Source of the DNA: CAYYIS01 sp964470965
Lineage (GTDB): Bacteria > JAAXHH01 > JABIQT01
NCBI GenBank assembly: GCA_964470965.1
Contig: CAYYIS010000019.1
Span: 1-64,000 of the forward strand
Direction of reading: 5' to 3'
Length of the DNA stretch: 64,000 nt
In this document: positions 43,776 to 53,447 of the stretch, in pieces
Layout of the letters: each line of letters opens with the position of its first letter
How positions within the stretch are numbered: the first letter of the stretch is position 1
Notes under the pieces: generated by a model
Databases searched by the model: none
Told to the model about the DNA's origin: nothing
The model's input: the letters and a program-made list of their open reading frames with translations, nothing else
Position numbers and translations under genes: made by a program

Positions 43776-45185
43776 ATGGCTCCTGACGCCAATCTCCAGC
43801 TCTCTCCCGACGACATGAGATCCCTGGGCTACCGTGTCGTAGATATGCTGGTTTCACATTTCGAGACGCTACCCGGCAAACCGGTTTCCCATGTCGCCAC
43901 CCGGCCAGCTATGGAAGCCCTGTTTCGTGAACCTCCTCCGGAAGAGGGGCAGTCCTGGGAGGATGTGCTTCTGCGAGTGCAGAATGAGGTGTTCTCGCAT
44001 ATGATGCACGTAGATCACCCACGGTTTCTGGCGTTCGTATCCAGCCCTAACAACTTCGTGGGGGCCATGGCGGATGCCTTGACAGCCGGAATGAATCCGT
44101 TTACCGGTACATGGATGGAAGCCTCCGGACCGACTCAGATCGAGCTTGTCACCATCGACTGGCTACGCGAACTGTGTGGAATGCCGGACACGGCGGGAGG
44201 GCTGTTCGTCAGCGGTGGATCCATGGCCAACATTACCGGCCTGGCGGTTGCACGGCATATTAGGTTGGGAAATGAATTCAGTAAAGCCAAGGTCTATTTG
44301 TCGGACCAGACGCACAGTTCAGTAGCCCGTGGACTGCGCGTTCTCGGTTTCGCGCCCTCTCAAATAACTGTCATTCCGTCGGACGAAGCGTATCGTCTGC
44401 CGATCGACCAGCTGATCCAGCGCATCGCGACGGACCGCGCCGCAGGATACATCCCTTTCTGCGTGATCGCAAACGCGGGGACCACCAACACCGGCGCCAT
44501 AGATCCCCTGGAACAACTGTCCGAACTATGTAACCGCGAGAGCCTGTGGCTGCATGCCGACGGAGCGTTCGGCGCTGCAGCCGTGTTCTGCAAACGGGGG
44601 AAAGAGCTACTGAACGGCCTCCGCTATGTGGATTCCCTGTCTCTGGACCCCCACAAGTGGCTGTTCCAGCCATATGAGTGCGGTGTGGTTTTAGTACGGC
44701 AGCAGCAGCACATGCGGGAGACCTTCCATGTACTGCCTGAATATCTGCAGGATCTCGAAAGTGATACGGAGGAAACCAATTTATACGATTATGGTATCCA
44801 GCTCACGCGAAGCTTCCGGGCACTTAAGTTGTGGATGTCACTCCAGGTATTCGGCATGGCCGCGTTTCGAGAGGCGGTCGCCCGTGGTTTCGAACTTGCG
44901 GAATTCGCCGAACATACGCTCCGGGAACGACCGAACTGGGAGATTGTCACACCGGCACAGATGGGTGTGATCACATTTCGCCATGTACCTAATCACATTG
45001 ATAATATAGACGATTTCACCCGTCGCCTGGTAGAACACATGATCGCAGACGGCTTTGCCTTGGTGATGTCCACCGTACTTAAGGGAAAAACGGTTCTTCG
45101 TTTCTGTACCATCAACCCCCGCACCCGGGAGGATGATATCAGTGGAACGATAGACAAATTAACTTTCTTTGCTGAAAAGCTATAG
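43776..45185 (+). CDS. Group II PLP-dependent decarboxylase (aromatic-L-amino-acid type)
   Basis: 469 residues. PLP lysine K294 in SLDPHKWLFQPY, stacking His H180 (SDQTHSS), D262 (WLHADGAFG), and TNTGAID at 237-243. The N-terminal segment WMEASGPTQIELVTIDWL is normal for AADC-like enzymes. They decarboxylate tyrosine, DOPA, tryptophan or glutamate in the cytoplasm; the exact substrate cannot be read. No Shine-Dalgarno site is obvious at the ATG. Followed after 29 bases by a sugar isomerase-like gene. Confidence 0.9.
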   Translation: MAPDANLQLSPDDMRSLGYRVVDMLVSHFETLPGKPVSHVATRPAMEALFREPPPEEGQSWEDVLLRVQNEVFSHMMHVDHPRFLAFVSSPNNFVGAMADALTAGMNPFTGTWMEASGPTQIELVTIDWLRELCGMPDTAGGLFVSGGSMANITGLAVARHIRLGNEFSKAKVYLSDQTHSSVARGLRVLGFAPSQITVIPSDEAYRLPIDQLIQRIATDRAAGYIPFCVIANAGTTNTGAIDPLEQLSELCNRESLWLHADGAFGAAAVFCKRGKELLNGLRYVDSLSLDPHKWLFQPYECGVVLVRQQQHMRETFHVLPEYLQDLESDTEETNLYDYGIQLTRSFRALKLWMSLQVFGMAAFREAVARGFELAEFAEHTLRERPNWEIVTPAQMGVITFRHVPNHIDNIDDFTRRLVEHMIADGFALVMSTVLKGKTVLRFCTINPRTREDDISGTIDKLTFFAEKL

Positions 45186-45214
45186 TCCACCTACCCAACA
45201 ATGGAGTACCAACG

Positions 45215-46027
45215 ATGAAACTTGCGATACAGGAAGGCCTGTTGCCCGGTGATTCATTACAGGAAAAACTTGATTTTGCCGATTCACTGGATATAGAAGG
45301 GCTGGAAGTGGCAGGCGGCAGCAAACCGTACCACCGTATTGAAGAGATTGAGGCGGCGCTAAAGGGACGTAATATCGGTTTCGTGTCTGTTTGTGGTCAA
45401 AGTACATTCGACTTCCTGGACCCGGACCCGGCGAAGCGCCGGTACAGCATCGAGGAATCCAAAAAAAATCTCGATGTGTGTCATCATTTTGGGGCCGTGG
45501 GTCAAATCGTCCCGCCCATCTTCGGGCCACCTCGTATCCCGGATTTGACACCGTATGCGGACGCCATCACCCTGGAGAAACACCTTCTGGCGGAAACGGT
45601 CAGGGAGCTGGCCGCTTATGCCCATGAGCGGAATACGCTTGTTCTCCTTGAACCTCTGAATCGCTACGAGGAACATCTGCTTCGGCAGCAGGACGGCGGT
45701 ATCGAAGTCATAAAAATGGCCGGGGATCCTCCAGGTGCCGCACTACTGAGTGATTTCTTCCACATGCACATTGAGGAAACGAACACGCCCGAAGCCTTCC
45801 GTAGAGCCGGTAAATACGTCGGCCACGTCCACATGGCGGACAACACGCGACAGGAACCTGGAACCGGCGACATCGACTGGGTTGCCGGTCTGAGCGCACT
45901 AAAAGATATCGGATTTACCGGTTATCTGGCCTACGAATGCGGGATCACCGGTACCACACCCGATGAGCAACGGGCGGCCATCACAAGGTCGGTTAAATAT
46001 ATCAGGGGAATAATAGAAGCGTTATAG
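45215..46027 (+). CDS. Sugar phosphate isomerase/epimerase-like TIM barrel (AP_endonuc_2)
   Basis: 270 residues of the xylose-isomerase-like fold. The metal ligands are E at LVLLEPLNRYEEHLL, D/H in LSDFFHMHIEE, H in VGHVHMADNTRQEPGTGDID and the last E in LAYECG. Close relatives are hydroxypyruvate isomerase and inosose or tagatose epimerases. Start fixed by TGGAG nine bases before the ATG. It follows the decarboxylase gene. Confidence 0.87.
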   Translation: MKLAIQEGLLPGDSLQEKLDFADSLDIEGLEVAGGSKPYHRIEEIEAALKGRNIGFVSVCGQSTFDFLDPDPAKRRYSIEESKKNLDVCHHFGAVGQIVPPIFGPPRIPDLTPYADAITLEKHLLAETVRELAAYAHERNTLVLLEPLNRYEEHLLRQQDGGIEVIKMAGDPPGAALLSDFFHMHIEETNTPEAFRRAGKYVGHVHMADNTRQEPGTGDIDWVAGLSALKDIGFTGYLAYECGITGTTPDEQRAAITRSVKYIRGIIEAL

Positions 46028-46048
46028 GCAAGGCCTGCAGCAAGAGCC

Positions 46049-46645
46049 TCAGTTCCGCCAAGGATTGAAAAAACCCGGAGGCAGGTCCTTCTTTACACGT
46101 TCCTGTCCCTTTCGGGCTTCCAGGTGCAACCCATCGCGTTCCACCACGTTGCCGTATGCGGTGTAGGCCTCTTCCGGTTTCTGCATCTGTTCGTATGTCC
46201 GTGCCATATGGTAGTAAGTAGTCACCGCCCACAGTCCATCCGGATCGCGGTCGAGAGCTTCCTGGAACTCTACCAGGGCTTCTTGGTATTGCTTGGCGGA
46301 ATTGTACATCAAGCCGGTGAAGATCCACGCCGGCGCATAGTCCATGTTTTTGATCTTGGCGATCTGTATATGACGAATCGCCTCGGTTCTATTACCCTGT
46401 TTAAAAGCGATCCTGCTGAGTCCTTCGTAGGCGGCCGCATAGTCGGGATCCAACGCACGCGCACGTTCAAACGCGGCCTTCGATTTATCATAGGCGCCGG
46501 CCTGCATCAGCCGAATACCTTCCGCATATGCAGTTTCAGGCGTGTTCACGTCACCTGATACCAAGACAGTGCTACCGCCGCAACTCGACCACGTCAGAAT
46601 CAGTAGGAGAAAGCCGGCTATGGAATTGATGGTGTTTTTGGACAT
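46049..46645 (-). CDS. TPR-repeat lipoprotein
   Basis: 198 residues. The signal sequence GFLLLILTWSSCGG places a cysteine at residue 22 after the hydrophobic core, so this is probably a lipoprotein with an imperfect lipobox. About four TPR units follow (e.g. YDKSKAAFERARALDPDYAA, AYEGLSRIAFKQGNRTEAIR, YQEALVEFQEALDRDPDGL). A scaffold role at the envelope is likely. The upstream in-frame extension MVEHQLPKLRVAG is only the antisense of the tRNA and is not used. Read from the same strand as the tRNA. Confidence 0.82.
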   Translation of the reverse strand: MSKNTINSIAGFLLLILTWSSCGGSTVLVSGDVNTPETAYAEGIRLMQAGAYDKSKAAFERARALDPDYAAAYEGLSRIAFKQGNRTEAIRHIQIAKIKNMDYAPAWIFTGLMYNSAKQYQEALVEFQEALDRDPDGLWAVTTYYHMARTYEQMQKPEEAYTAYGNVVERDGLHLEARKGQERVKKDLPPGFFNPWRN

Positions 46646-46672
46646 TAGTTTATTTTTTCTGTGTGTGAGTTG

Positions 46673-46747
<75 letters not shown>

Positions 46748-46772
46748 TCAAATTACCGCAAAACGGCAACAA

Positions 46773-46801
46773 ATGGTACCGCCGGGCCGGGTGTCTGTCA
46801 A
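46773..46801 (-). promoter_or_regulatory. Predicted promoter of tRNA-Gly
   Basis: On the minus strand TTGACA (46801-46796), 17-base spacer, TACCAT (46778-46773), with the tRNA 5' end 26 bases further on. The -35 overlaps the last codons of the membrane protein gene. Confidence 0.6.
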
Positions 46802-47625
46802 GTTAAAAGTTTTGAGCGGACGAAGGTGACAACCACGAAACATTCCAGTGCAAACGCCGGGAATCCCAGGTAGCCTACAAGAGGCATTTCAAAAACCTTG
46901 AAACCCTGCATGATCGGTACGGTATAGATCCATTTGGCATGGGCCCAGTAATTCCAGAACTCCCACAGTATCCCGCAAATAAGCCCGGCCGCGAAGAAGC
47001 AGGCGATCTTCTCGGTCTTTCCTTCCCTCAATTGTCTCAGTAGTGACGGGCAGTTGTCCGAATAGTTAAACGGATCCAGAAAGAGCGCATACCCCACCCA
47101 GACCAAACCGAAGAGATACGGCGCGATGCCGGCCGGCGCCACCAGAGGCATGAGGCAGAACAAAAAGCCAACGATGACGCACACCTGCCGGAACCCCTCG
47201 GTGACCTCCATCGGCTTTATACGCCATGCCTTGAATCTACCGGACGCTTCGAATAAATCTGCTGTCTCGAAAATGCATGGGAGTATGGTCGCAAACGCCC
47301 AGGCATAGCCGAACCACCGCACGTGAATAGATTCAGGCAGATTGATGTAAGCCCAGTTTTCGAGGTGGAAATTATAGGATTCGAATATCAGCCAGAACGG
47401 TATAGAGAAGAAGACCAGAAACGCCATTTCTTTCGCGCGTCCCCGAATCAGAGACGTACCCTTGATGCGGTACACCAGACCGTCCACAAACAGGATGTAC
47501 CCGGTCCAGACTATCGCCGTGAAAAACGTCGCCACCACCTCCACGCCCTGGAATAACAAGATCTCGGCGACTATGATAATGAACAGTCCTATAATACTGT
47601 ATGGAGGTAGTGGTCTCTTATCCAT
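46798..47625 (-). CDS. Polytopic membrane protein with internal duplication, unknown function
   Basis: 275 residues, about eight membrane helices. Two halves share a pattern: W-x-GY-x-LF-x-D (TGYILFVDGL and VGYALFLDPF), an acidic/aromatic helix end (FWLIFESYNFHLENWAYI and ILWEFWNYWAHAKWIY), then a Gly-Tyr segment and a glutamate near helix end. This is a fossil gene duplication. I do not recognise the family. The conserved E, N and W residues within the membrane suggest a polar pocket. The gene is 17 bases after ddl on the same strand, so it probably belongs to the hemW-ddl operon. Confidence 0.72.
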   Translation of the reverse strand: MDKRPLPPYSIIGLFIIIVAEILLFQGVEVVATFFTAIVWTGYILFVDGLVYRIKGTSLIRGRAKEMAFLVFFSIPFWLIFESYNFHLENWAYINLPESIHVRWFGYAWAFATILPCIFETADLFEASGRFKAWRIKPMEVTEGFRQVCVIVGFLFCLMPLVAPAGIAPYLFGLVWVGYALFLDPFNYSDNCPSLLRQLREGKTEKIACFFAAGLICGILWEFWNYWAHAKWIYTVPIMQGFKVFEMPLVGYLGFPAFALECFVVVTFVRSKLLT

Positions 47626-47642
47626 AACAATGAACTAATGAA

Positions 47643-48725
47643 TCAATTCTGAAGCTCCCTATCCCTTTCATGTCGTTCGATAGCCAGTTGTATCAGCCGG
47701 TCGATCAGGTCCGGAAAGGAAATACCGCTGATTTCCCAGAGCTTGGGATACATGCTGATCTTGGTGAAGCCCGGCATGGTGTTCAATTCGTTTATGATAA
47801 ACGAATCCTGCTCGGTCAGAAAGCAGTCGACCCGCGCCATGCCTTCGCATTCGATAGCCTGAAAGCTTTCTATTGCCAGCGCCTGAAACTCTTTCACCAG
47901 ATGTTCCGGCAGATCCGCGGGATACTGGAGCTGGGCGCCGTTTTCATCAATATATTTGGCTTCGTAAGTATAGAAATCATGCTGAGGAAGCACCTCTCCT
48001 GGAAGGGAAACGATTGGCTCCTGGTTACCCAGCACCGAACACTCTATCTCCCGTCCTTTTATGAATTCTTCGATGATGATTTTGTGATCGTACCGGAAAG
48101 CTTCATCGATTCCGGCCTTGAACTCATCCCGGCCCCCTGCCTTTGAAACGCCCACGGAAGATCCCATGTTGGACGGTTTTATAAAACAGGGAAGCCCCAG
48201 TTCTTCTATGATCCCATCGTAATCGATTTGAGGACGCCTGGCCCGGTGGTACGCCCGGTATCGCGCGACTGGAATGCCCGCTCCCATTAGGAGCCGTTTC
48301 ATAACATCCTTGTCCATCCCTACCGCTGACCCGAGGACGCCGGCGCCTACGAAAGGGATGTTCGCCAATTTCAGAAGCCCCTGTATGGTCCCATCTTCTC
48401 CATACGGTCCATGCATCACCGGGAAAACCACATCCAACGGCCCGGTCGAGCCATTATCACTTACGCTCACAAGCCCGTTTTCACAGTGAACAAACGGCAA
48501 CAATTCGTTGGTTTTGTTTAACGCGATAAGGGTTGGATTATCCGGGTTAAGCAAAAACCGCGCGGAGTCTCCCAGGAACCACTGCCCCTGCTTATCGATG
48601 CCGATGAGCACCACATCGTATTTATCCCGGTCCATGGCATCGGCGATGTTCTTGGCGGATTGCAGCGACACCTCATGCTCCGCTGATTTTCCGCCACATA
48701 AGATCCCTACTCGTATTTTATTCAT
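47643..48725 (-). CDS. ddl: D-alanine--D-alanine ligase
   Basis: 360 residues of the ATP-grasp family. Markers: AEHEVSLQSAKNIADAM, VFPVMHGPYGEDGT, PCFIKPSNMGSSVG (ATP lysine), IEEFIKGREIECSV, and INELNTMPGFT with the Mg ligands. It makes the D-Ala-D-Ala dipeptide for peptidoglycan, so the cell has a wall. The first ATG (48725) is used; an in-frame TTG lies 24 bases earlier. 31 bases after hemW. Confidence 0.97.
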   Translation of the reverse strand: MNKIRVGILCGGKSAEHEVSLQSAKNIADAMDRDKYDVVLIGIDKQGQWFLGDSARFLLNPDNPTLIALNKTNELLPFVHCENGLVSVSDNGSTGPLDVVFPVMHGPYGEDGTIQGLLKLANIPFVGAGVLGSAVGMDKDVMKRLLMGAGIPVARYRAYHRARRPQIDYDGIIEELGLPCFIKPSNMGSSVGVSKAGGRDEFKAGIDEAFRYDHKIIIEEFIKGREIECSVLGNQEPIVSLPGEVLPQHDFYTYEAKYIDENGAQLQYPADLPEHLVKEFQALAIESFQAIECEGMARVDCFLTEQDSFIINELNTMPGFTKISMYPKLWEISGISFPDLIDRLIQLAIERHERDRELQN

Positions 48726-48756
48726 GGTTTGACCACCGGTAAAAGACAACAGGATT

Positions 48757-49890
48757 TCACATTAGTTCGGCGCAGACCATATCCGCTACCATGAGCCCCT
48801 TACGTGTCAGACGCAAGAACCGGGGCGATTGTTCCAGAAACCCCGCCGCCGTGAGCGATGTGATGACCGGTTGGCGGGCCCGGTACGCTTCTGAGCCGAA
48901 CCTTCCGGTGAATGCGTCCAGATCCAGTCCTTCGATCATCCGCAGTCCGAGCAAGATCGTTTCACCGGCCTGCTGATCTGCAGAAAGTTTCTCGTCAAGG
49001 TTCAGAGCGTTGCCCCGCTCATTGGTCATTTGGATGTACGACTCCAGCCGCTTCGCATTGGCGAAGCGGCGACCTTGGACGTGAGAATGGGCGGAAGGAC
49101 CGAGACCTAGATAGTCACTCCCGGACCAATAACCCATGTTGTGGCGGCACATGGCACCCGTCTTCGCAAAGTTTGACACTTCATAGTGATGATAGGCATG
49201 GGCAGTCAGTCTGTCGATGGTTCGGGCATACAGGTCTGCCTGTACCTCCTCAACCGGCATCGTCAACATTCCGCTGGACCACGCCTTACCAAACGGGGTG
49301 CCCTCTTCGATCGTCAACCCGTAAGCGGACAAATGGTCCGGTTGGAGCTCGATAGTACGGTCCAGCGTCTCCTCCCAATCCGCGGTCGTTTGATCGGGAG
49401 CTGCGTAGATCAGATCCAGATTGAGGTTTGAAATCCCGGCCGCACGGGCCTGTGATACGGCCCTCACTGCGCGGTCCACAGAATGATGTCTGCCGAGCCG
49501 TTTCAAAGACACCTCCGTAAACGCCTGCACTCCCACGCTCAGGCGATTGACGCCAAGTTCCCCAAGCGTCCCCAGTTTGACATCGGTGAGCGTCTCCGGA
49601 TTTGCCTCCATGGTGATTTCCGCATCCGAATCGATCGAAAAAGAAGTGCGGATGATTCCGAAGAGCTCCTTCAATCGTTCCGGCGTTAGGACCGTGGGGG
49701 TACCTCCACCGAAGAACAGGGTCTCGAATTTCGTATCGCACCAAGGATGCTCCTCCCGTCTCCTTTCGATCTCGATCATCAGGGACTGCATATACCGTCT
49801 GACCCGCTCGCCATTCAACAGCTCAAACGAAAAATCGCAGTAAGGACATGCATGGGCGCAGAATGGGATGTGTATATAGAGAGAGGGCAT
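48757..49890 (-). CDS. hemW: HemW-type radical SAM haem chaperone
   Basis: 377 residues. The radical SAM cysteines are C11, C15 and C18 in IPFCAHACPYCDF. The fourth position is a phenylalanine (CxxxCxxCxF), which marks HemW and not HemN (CxxxCxxCxC). FGGGTPTVL (SAM-binding) and LNLDLIYAAPDQT are standard. The protein binds haem and is linked to insertion of haem into respiratory enzymes, not to coproporphyrinogen oxidation. First gene before ddl and the membrane protein. Confidence 0.93.
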   Translation of the reverse strand: MPSLYIHIPFCAHACPYCDFSFELLNGERVRRYMQSLMIEIERRREEHPWCDTKFETLFFGGGTPTVLTPERLKELFGIIRTSFSIDSDAEITMEANPETLTDVKLGTLGELGVNRLSVGVQAFTEVSLKRLGRHHSVDRAVRAVSQARAAGISNLNLDLIYAAPDQTTADWEETLDRTIELQPDHLSAYGLTIEEGTPFGKAWSSGMLTMPVEEVQADLYARTIDRLTAHAYHHYEVSNFAKTGAMCRHNMGYWSGSDYLGLGPSAHSHVQGRRFANAKRLESYIQMTNERGNALNLDEKLSADQQAGETILLGLRMIEGLDLDAFTGRFGSEAYRARQPVITSLTAAGFLEQSPRFLRLTRKGLMVADMVCAELM

Positions 49891-50006
49891 GATGCAAAGA
49901 TTAAGGATGAATAAGATTATCTTTCAAATGCCATATGCTTCACTATGTATATTAGAGAATGTATATCAGCGAAAACACCATGAGATTCTGATTAACATTA
50001 ATACCC

Positions 50007-50795
50007 TTATTCAATCAAGTTTCCTATCCGGGTCCAGCGGACGCGCCAGGGGGCATGGACGATATCGTAAGCGATGATGTAAAGCAGTGAAAAAAAGCTG
50101 GTCACCGGTTGACTCAAGGACCAGGTCAACTCCGGATCCCCCTCCTCGAAATCCCACGACATGTACAGAATAAACGCCTTACCGCGGATCAAACGGGTGT
50201 CGAGCATGCCCCAGAATCGGCTGTCAGTACTGTTATCCCGGTTATCCCCCATCATGAAAATATATCCGGGAGGAACGATTCCAGGTCCCCAGTTGTCTCT
50301 CGGACTATCCCTGGGACTTGTGGCTCTCGGATAGGTCACAGAATCAACGTGTTTGCCTTCTGAAGGGAGTGGCTGAGAACGGCCGTCGACATAAAGTACT
50401 TTGTCCCGGATCTCCACGGTTTGTCCCCCGATGGCCACACAGCGTTTTATGTAATCTTTCGTAGGATCTTGAGGAAATTGAAAAACGATCACATCACCCG
50501 GTTCAGGATGTCGAACAGCAGGAAGATGCGCGTCTGTAAACGGTATGGAGGCGCCGTAGAGGAATTTATTAACGATAAGGAAGTCACCGACCAGCAACGT
50601 ATCTTCCATCGACCCAGATGGAATGCGGAAGGCTTGGATGACGAAGGTTTTTATCAACAGGGCGGTGACACCGGCGATAATCAGCGCCTCACTGTATTCC
50701 CGTGTTACTGATTTGGTGGAAGAAGCGCCCCGCTTCTTCCTGGAAGGCCGCGTACCCCTTTTCCCCGCTCGGCGCACACCGGATGCTTTACTCAT
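50007..50795 (-). CDS. lepB: Signal peptidase I, second copy
   Basis: 262 residues. The Ser/Lys dyad is S62 (PSGSMEDTLL) and K117 (DYIKRCVA), with the GDNRDNSTDSRFWG box near the end. It removes signal peptides on the outer face of the inner membrane. Unlike the first copy it has a basic, Arg/Lys-rich N-terminal extension of about 28 residues before the membrane anchor. It lies 14 bases after copy one on the same strand; the two copies are clearly related by tandem duplication. GGGAGG before the ATG. Confidence 0.94.
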   Translation of the reverse strand: MSKASGVRRAGKRGTRPSRKKRGASSTKSVTREYSEALIIAGVTALLIKTFVIQAFRIPSGSMEDTLLVGDFLIVNKFLYGASIPFTDAHLPAVRHPEPGDVIVFQFPQDPTKDYIKRCVAIGGQTVEIRDKVLYVDGRSQPLPSEGKHVDSVTYPRATSPRDSPRDNWGPGIVPPGYIFMMGDNRDNSTDSRFWGMLDTRLIRGKAFILYMSWDFEEGDPELTWSLSQPVTSFFSLLYIIAYDIVHAPWRVRWTRIGNLIE

Positions 50796-50809
50796 GGCAG
50801 CCTCCCGGC

Positions 50810-51520
50810 TTATTCAATAAGCCTTGCAATCCTGTTCCACCGGACGCGCCAGGGGGTATGGATAACGTTATAGCCAACCACACGGGTCAGGGAGGTAAAA
50901 CTTTCCACCGGTTGTGACCAGGACCAGTCCAGGCTGGGATCACCCATTTGTTGCCCCCACGACCAGTAAATGATAAAAGCCTGGCCCTTCACGGTATGTT
51001 TGTTCACAAATCCCCAGAAACGGCTGTCCGAACTGCTGTCCCTGTTATCGCCCATAACGAACAGTTCATCCTTACCGACTACCTTCGGTCCCCAGTTGTC
51101 GCGTAACCCCATTTTTCCGGAAACAATAATAGTGTCAGTGTGCTTACTGTAAACCGGATCCTCCACCTGCTCACCGTTCACATAAACCACTTTATCCCGT
51201 ACCTCCACCACTTGTCCTTCTACCGCGACACACCGTTTGATAAAATCCTTGGATGGGTCCGAGGGATAAGGAAATACGATGACGTCTCCTGGTTGCGGAT
51301 CACGGATGCCAGGCAGTTTGATGTCTGTTCCTGGTATCACCGGGCCATATATGAATTTATTAACGAGAAGAAAGTCACCGACCAGAAGCGTATCTTCCAT
51401 TGAACCCGATGGAATGCGAAAGGCCTGTACCACATCCGTCTTGATGATAACAAAAAGAAGCACTGCAAAAACAAGCGTTTCTGTGTATTCCCGCAACAGT
51501 GATTTCTGTCGTCTGGCCAC
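50810..51520 (-). CDS. lepB: Signal peptidase I, first copy
   Basis: 236 residues. Dyad S40 (PSGSMEDTLL) and K95 (DFIKRCVA); GDNRDSSSDSRFWG is the C-terminal box. One membrane anchor (about 14-30). The start is a GTG with AGGAGG six bases before it. Directly after lepA, as in the classic lepA-lepB operon, and directly before the second copy. Keeping two copies suggests divided substrates. Confidence 0.95.
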   Translation of the reverse strand: MARRQKSLLREYTETLVFAVLLFVIIKTDVVQAFRIPSGSMEDTLLVGDFLLVNKFIYGPVIPGTDIKLPGIRDPQPGDVIVFPYPSDPSKDFIKRCVAVEGQVVEVRDKVVYVNGEQVEDPVYSKHTDTIIVSGKMGLRDNWGPKVVGKDELFVMGDNRDSSSDSRFWGFVNKHTVKGQAFIIYWSWGQQMGDPSLDWSWSQPVESFTSLTRVVGYNVIHTPWRVRWNRIARLIE

Positions 51521-51543
51521 CGGCGGCCTCCTTTTACCTTGTT

Positions 51544-53361
51544 TTACACCGCTGCGCCTTCACCGCTTCGGATATCCAGTACCGCGAGGAACGCTTCCTG
51601 TGGCACCTCCACATTACCTACCTGTTTCATCCGCCGCTTACCCGCGCGCTGTTTTTCAAGAAGCTTGCGCTTTCGCGTGATATCACCGCCGTAACATTTT
51701 GCCGTGACGTTTTTGCGCAGCGCCCTGACAGTCTCTCGAGCGATCACTTTGGCGCCAATAGCCGCCTGGATGGCCACCTCGAAAAGCTGCCTTGGAATGA
51801 TCTTACGCAACCGGTTGCACAACTCCCGGCCCCACTCGTATGCTTTGTCCCGGTGGATAATCATAGACAGCGCATCCACAGGATCTCCGTTCAGAAGGAT
51901 ATCAAGTTTTACCATGGTAGACGGACGGTATTCGAGAAATTCGTAGTCTAGCGATGCGTAACCGCGACTGGTGGATTTCAGGCGGTCGTAGAAATCGAAA
52001 ACAATTTCTGCCAGGGGCAGGTCGTAATGCAGATCCACCCGCGTGGCGTCCAAATATTCCATGGTTTTGTAAATACCGCGCCGTTCTTTGGTCAGTTTCA
52101 TGATGTTGCCGATATAATCGGTCGGCACCACAATCTGCGCGCTGATGTAGGGTTCTTCCACCCTTTCTATGATGCTCTGATCCGGCATGTCAGCCGGGTT
52201 GTCGACAGTGACCAGTTCTCCACCTGTCGTATACACCAGGTATTCCACGCTGGGCAGCGTAGCCAGGATGCTGAGGCCGTATTCCCGTTCCAGTCGTTCC
52301 TGTACGATCTCCATGTGGAGCAACCCCAGGAATCCACATCGAAACCCGAACCCCAGCGCGATAGAGGTTTCCGGCTCATAGATCAGCGCCGCATCGTTGA
52401 GCTGATATTTCTCCAACGCGTCTTTCAGAGGCTCATAATCGTCGCTGGTGGTGGGATACAGGCCGCTGAACACCATCGACTTCACCTCCCGGTAGCCGGG
52501 CAGCGGCGCATCGCAGGGCCGTGCAGCGTCCGTGATGGTATCTCCGGCGGAGGTGTCCGCTACATTTTTGATGTTACCGATTAGGTAGCCTACTTCCCCT
52601 TCCGTAAGCACCGGTACCTTGGCTTTACTCAGGCGAAGCACCCCCACTTCCGAAACTTCGAACTGCCTGCCGTTGGAACACATCTGGATGGTCATGCCGG
52701 GGCGTATTTCGCCCTCCACGACACGGACGTACGGCACGGCTCCCCGGTACTGGTCGTAGATGGAATCGAAGATAAGCGCCCGCAGCGGCGTATCATCTGA
52801 TTTGGGCGGTGGCGGAATTCGATCGATAATCGCCTGGAGCACCTGGTCAATTGCGACACCTTCTTTGGCGCTGATGAGCAGGATTTCCTCCTCTTCAATG
52901 CCGAGAATGTCGACGATCTGCTTTACGACTACATCCACCTGGGCGCTGGGAAGGTCGATCTTATTGATGACCGGCAGAATTTCCAGATCATTTTCCATGG
53001 CCAGGTACAGATTGCTTATGGTCTGCGCTTCGACGCCCTGAACCGCGTCAATGATCAGCAACGCACCTTCACAGGCCGCAAGGCTTCTGGAGACTTCATA
53101 AGAAAAATCCACATGTCCAGGAGTATCTATGAGATTTAAAACATACTCGACGCCGTCGGGCGCGAGATATTCCATACGGATAGCGTGAGCTTTTATGGTG
53201 ATACCCCGCTCCCGCTCCAGGTCCATGTCATCGAGCACCTGCGCCCGCATCTGCTGTGGGGACACCGTGCCGGTCAACTCCAGCAATCGGTCTGCCAGCG
53301 TAGATTTGCCGTGATCTATGTGTGCAATAATAGAGAAATTACGAACGTGTTCGTGTGCCAT
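51544..53361 (-). CDS. lepA: Elongation factor 4 (LepA) GTPase
   Basis: 605 residues, full length. G1 AHIDHGKST, G2 ERGITIKAH, G3 DTPGHVDF, G4 NKIDL, followed by the LepA-specific C-terminal domain (PRQLFEVAIQAAIGAKVIAR, NVTAKCYGGDITRKRKLLEKQ). It binds the ribosome and back-translocates or helps initiation under stress. The ATG at 53361 fits the family (AHEHVRNFSIIAHIDHGKST); a GTG three codons before is the alternative. Starts the lepA-lepB-lepB operon. Confidence 0.97.
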   Translation of the reverse strand: MAHEHVRNFSIIAHIDHGKSTLADRLLELTGTVSPQQMRAQVLDDMDLERERGITIKAHAIRMEYLAPDGVEYVLNLIDTPGHVDFSYEVSRSLAACEGALLIIDAVQGVEAQTISNLYLAMENDLEILPVINKIDLPSAQVDVVVKQIVDILGIEEEEILLISAKEGVAIDQVLQAIIDRIPPPPKSDDTPLRALIFDSIYDQYRGAVPYVRVVEGEIRPGMTIQMCSNGRQFEVSEVGVLRLSKAKVPVLTEGEVGYLIGNIKNVADTSAGDTITDAARPCDAPLPGYREVKSMVFSGLYPTTSDDYEPLKDALEKYQLNDAALIYEPETSIALGFGFRCGFLGLLHMEIVQERLEREYGLSILATLPSVEYLVYTTGGELVTVDNPADMPDQSIIERVEEPYISAQIVVPTDYIGNIMKLTKERRGIYKTMEYLDATRVDLHYDLPLAEIVFDFYDRLKSTSRGYASLDYEFLEYRPSTMVKLDILLNGDPVDALSMIIHRDKAYEWGRELCNRLRKIIPRQLFEVAIQAAIGAKVIARETVRALRKNVTAKCYGGDITRKRKLLEKQRAGKRRMKQVGNVEVPQEAFLAVLDIRSGEGAAV

Positions 53362-53419
53362 AGGAACCACGCAATTATAATGTCAAACGCATAGATTTTA
53401 ACGAATTACAAAGTTCTTA

Positions 53420-53447
53420 AATATACTTGCCACACCAGGGCTGTCAA
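53420..53447 (-). promoter_or_regulatory. Near-perfect sigma-70 promoter of lepA
   Basis: On the minus strand TTGACA (53447-53442), 16-base spacer, TATATT (53425-53420), giving a leader of about 50 bases to the lepA ATG. Confidence 0.68.
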
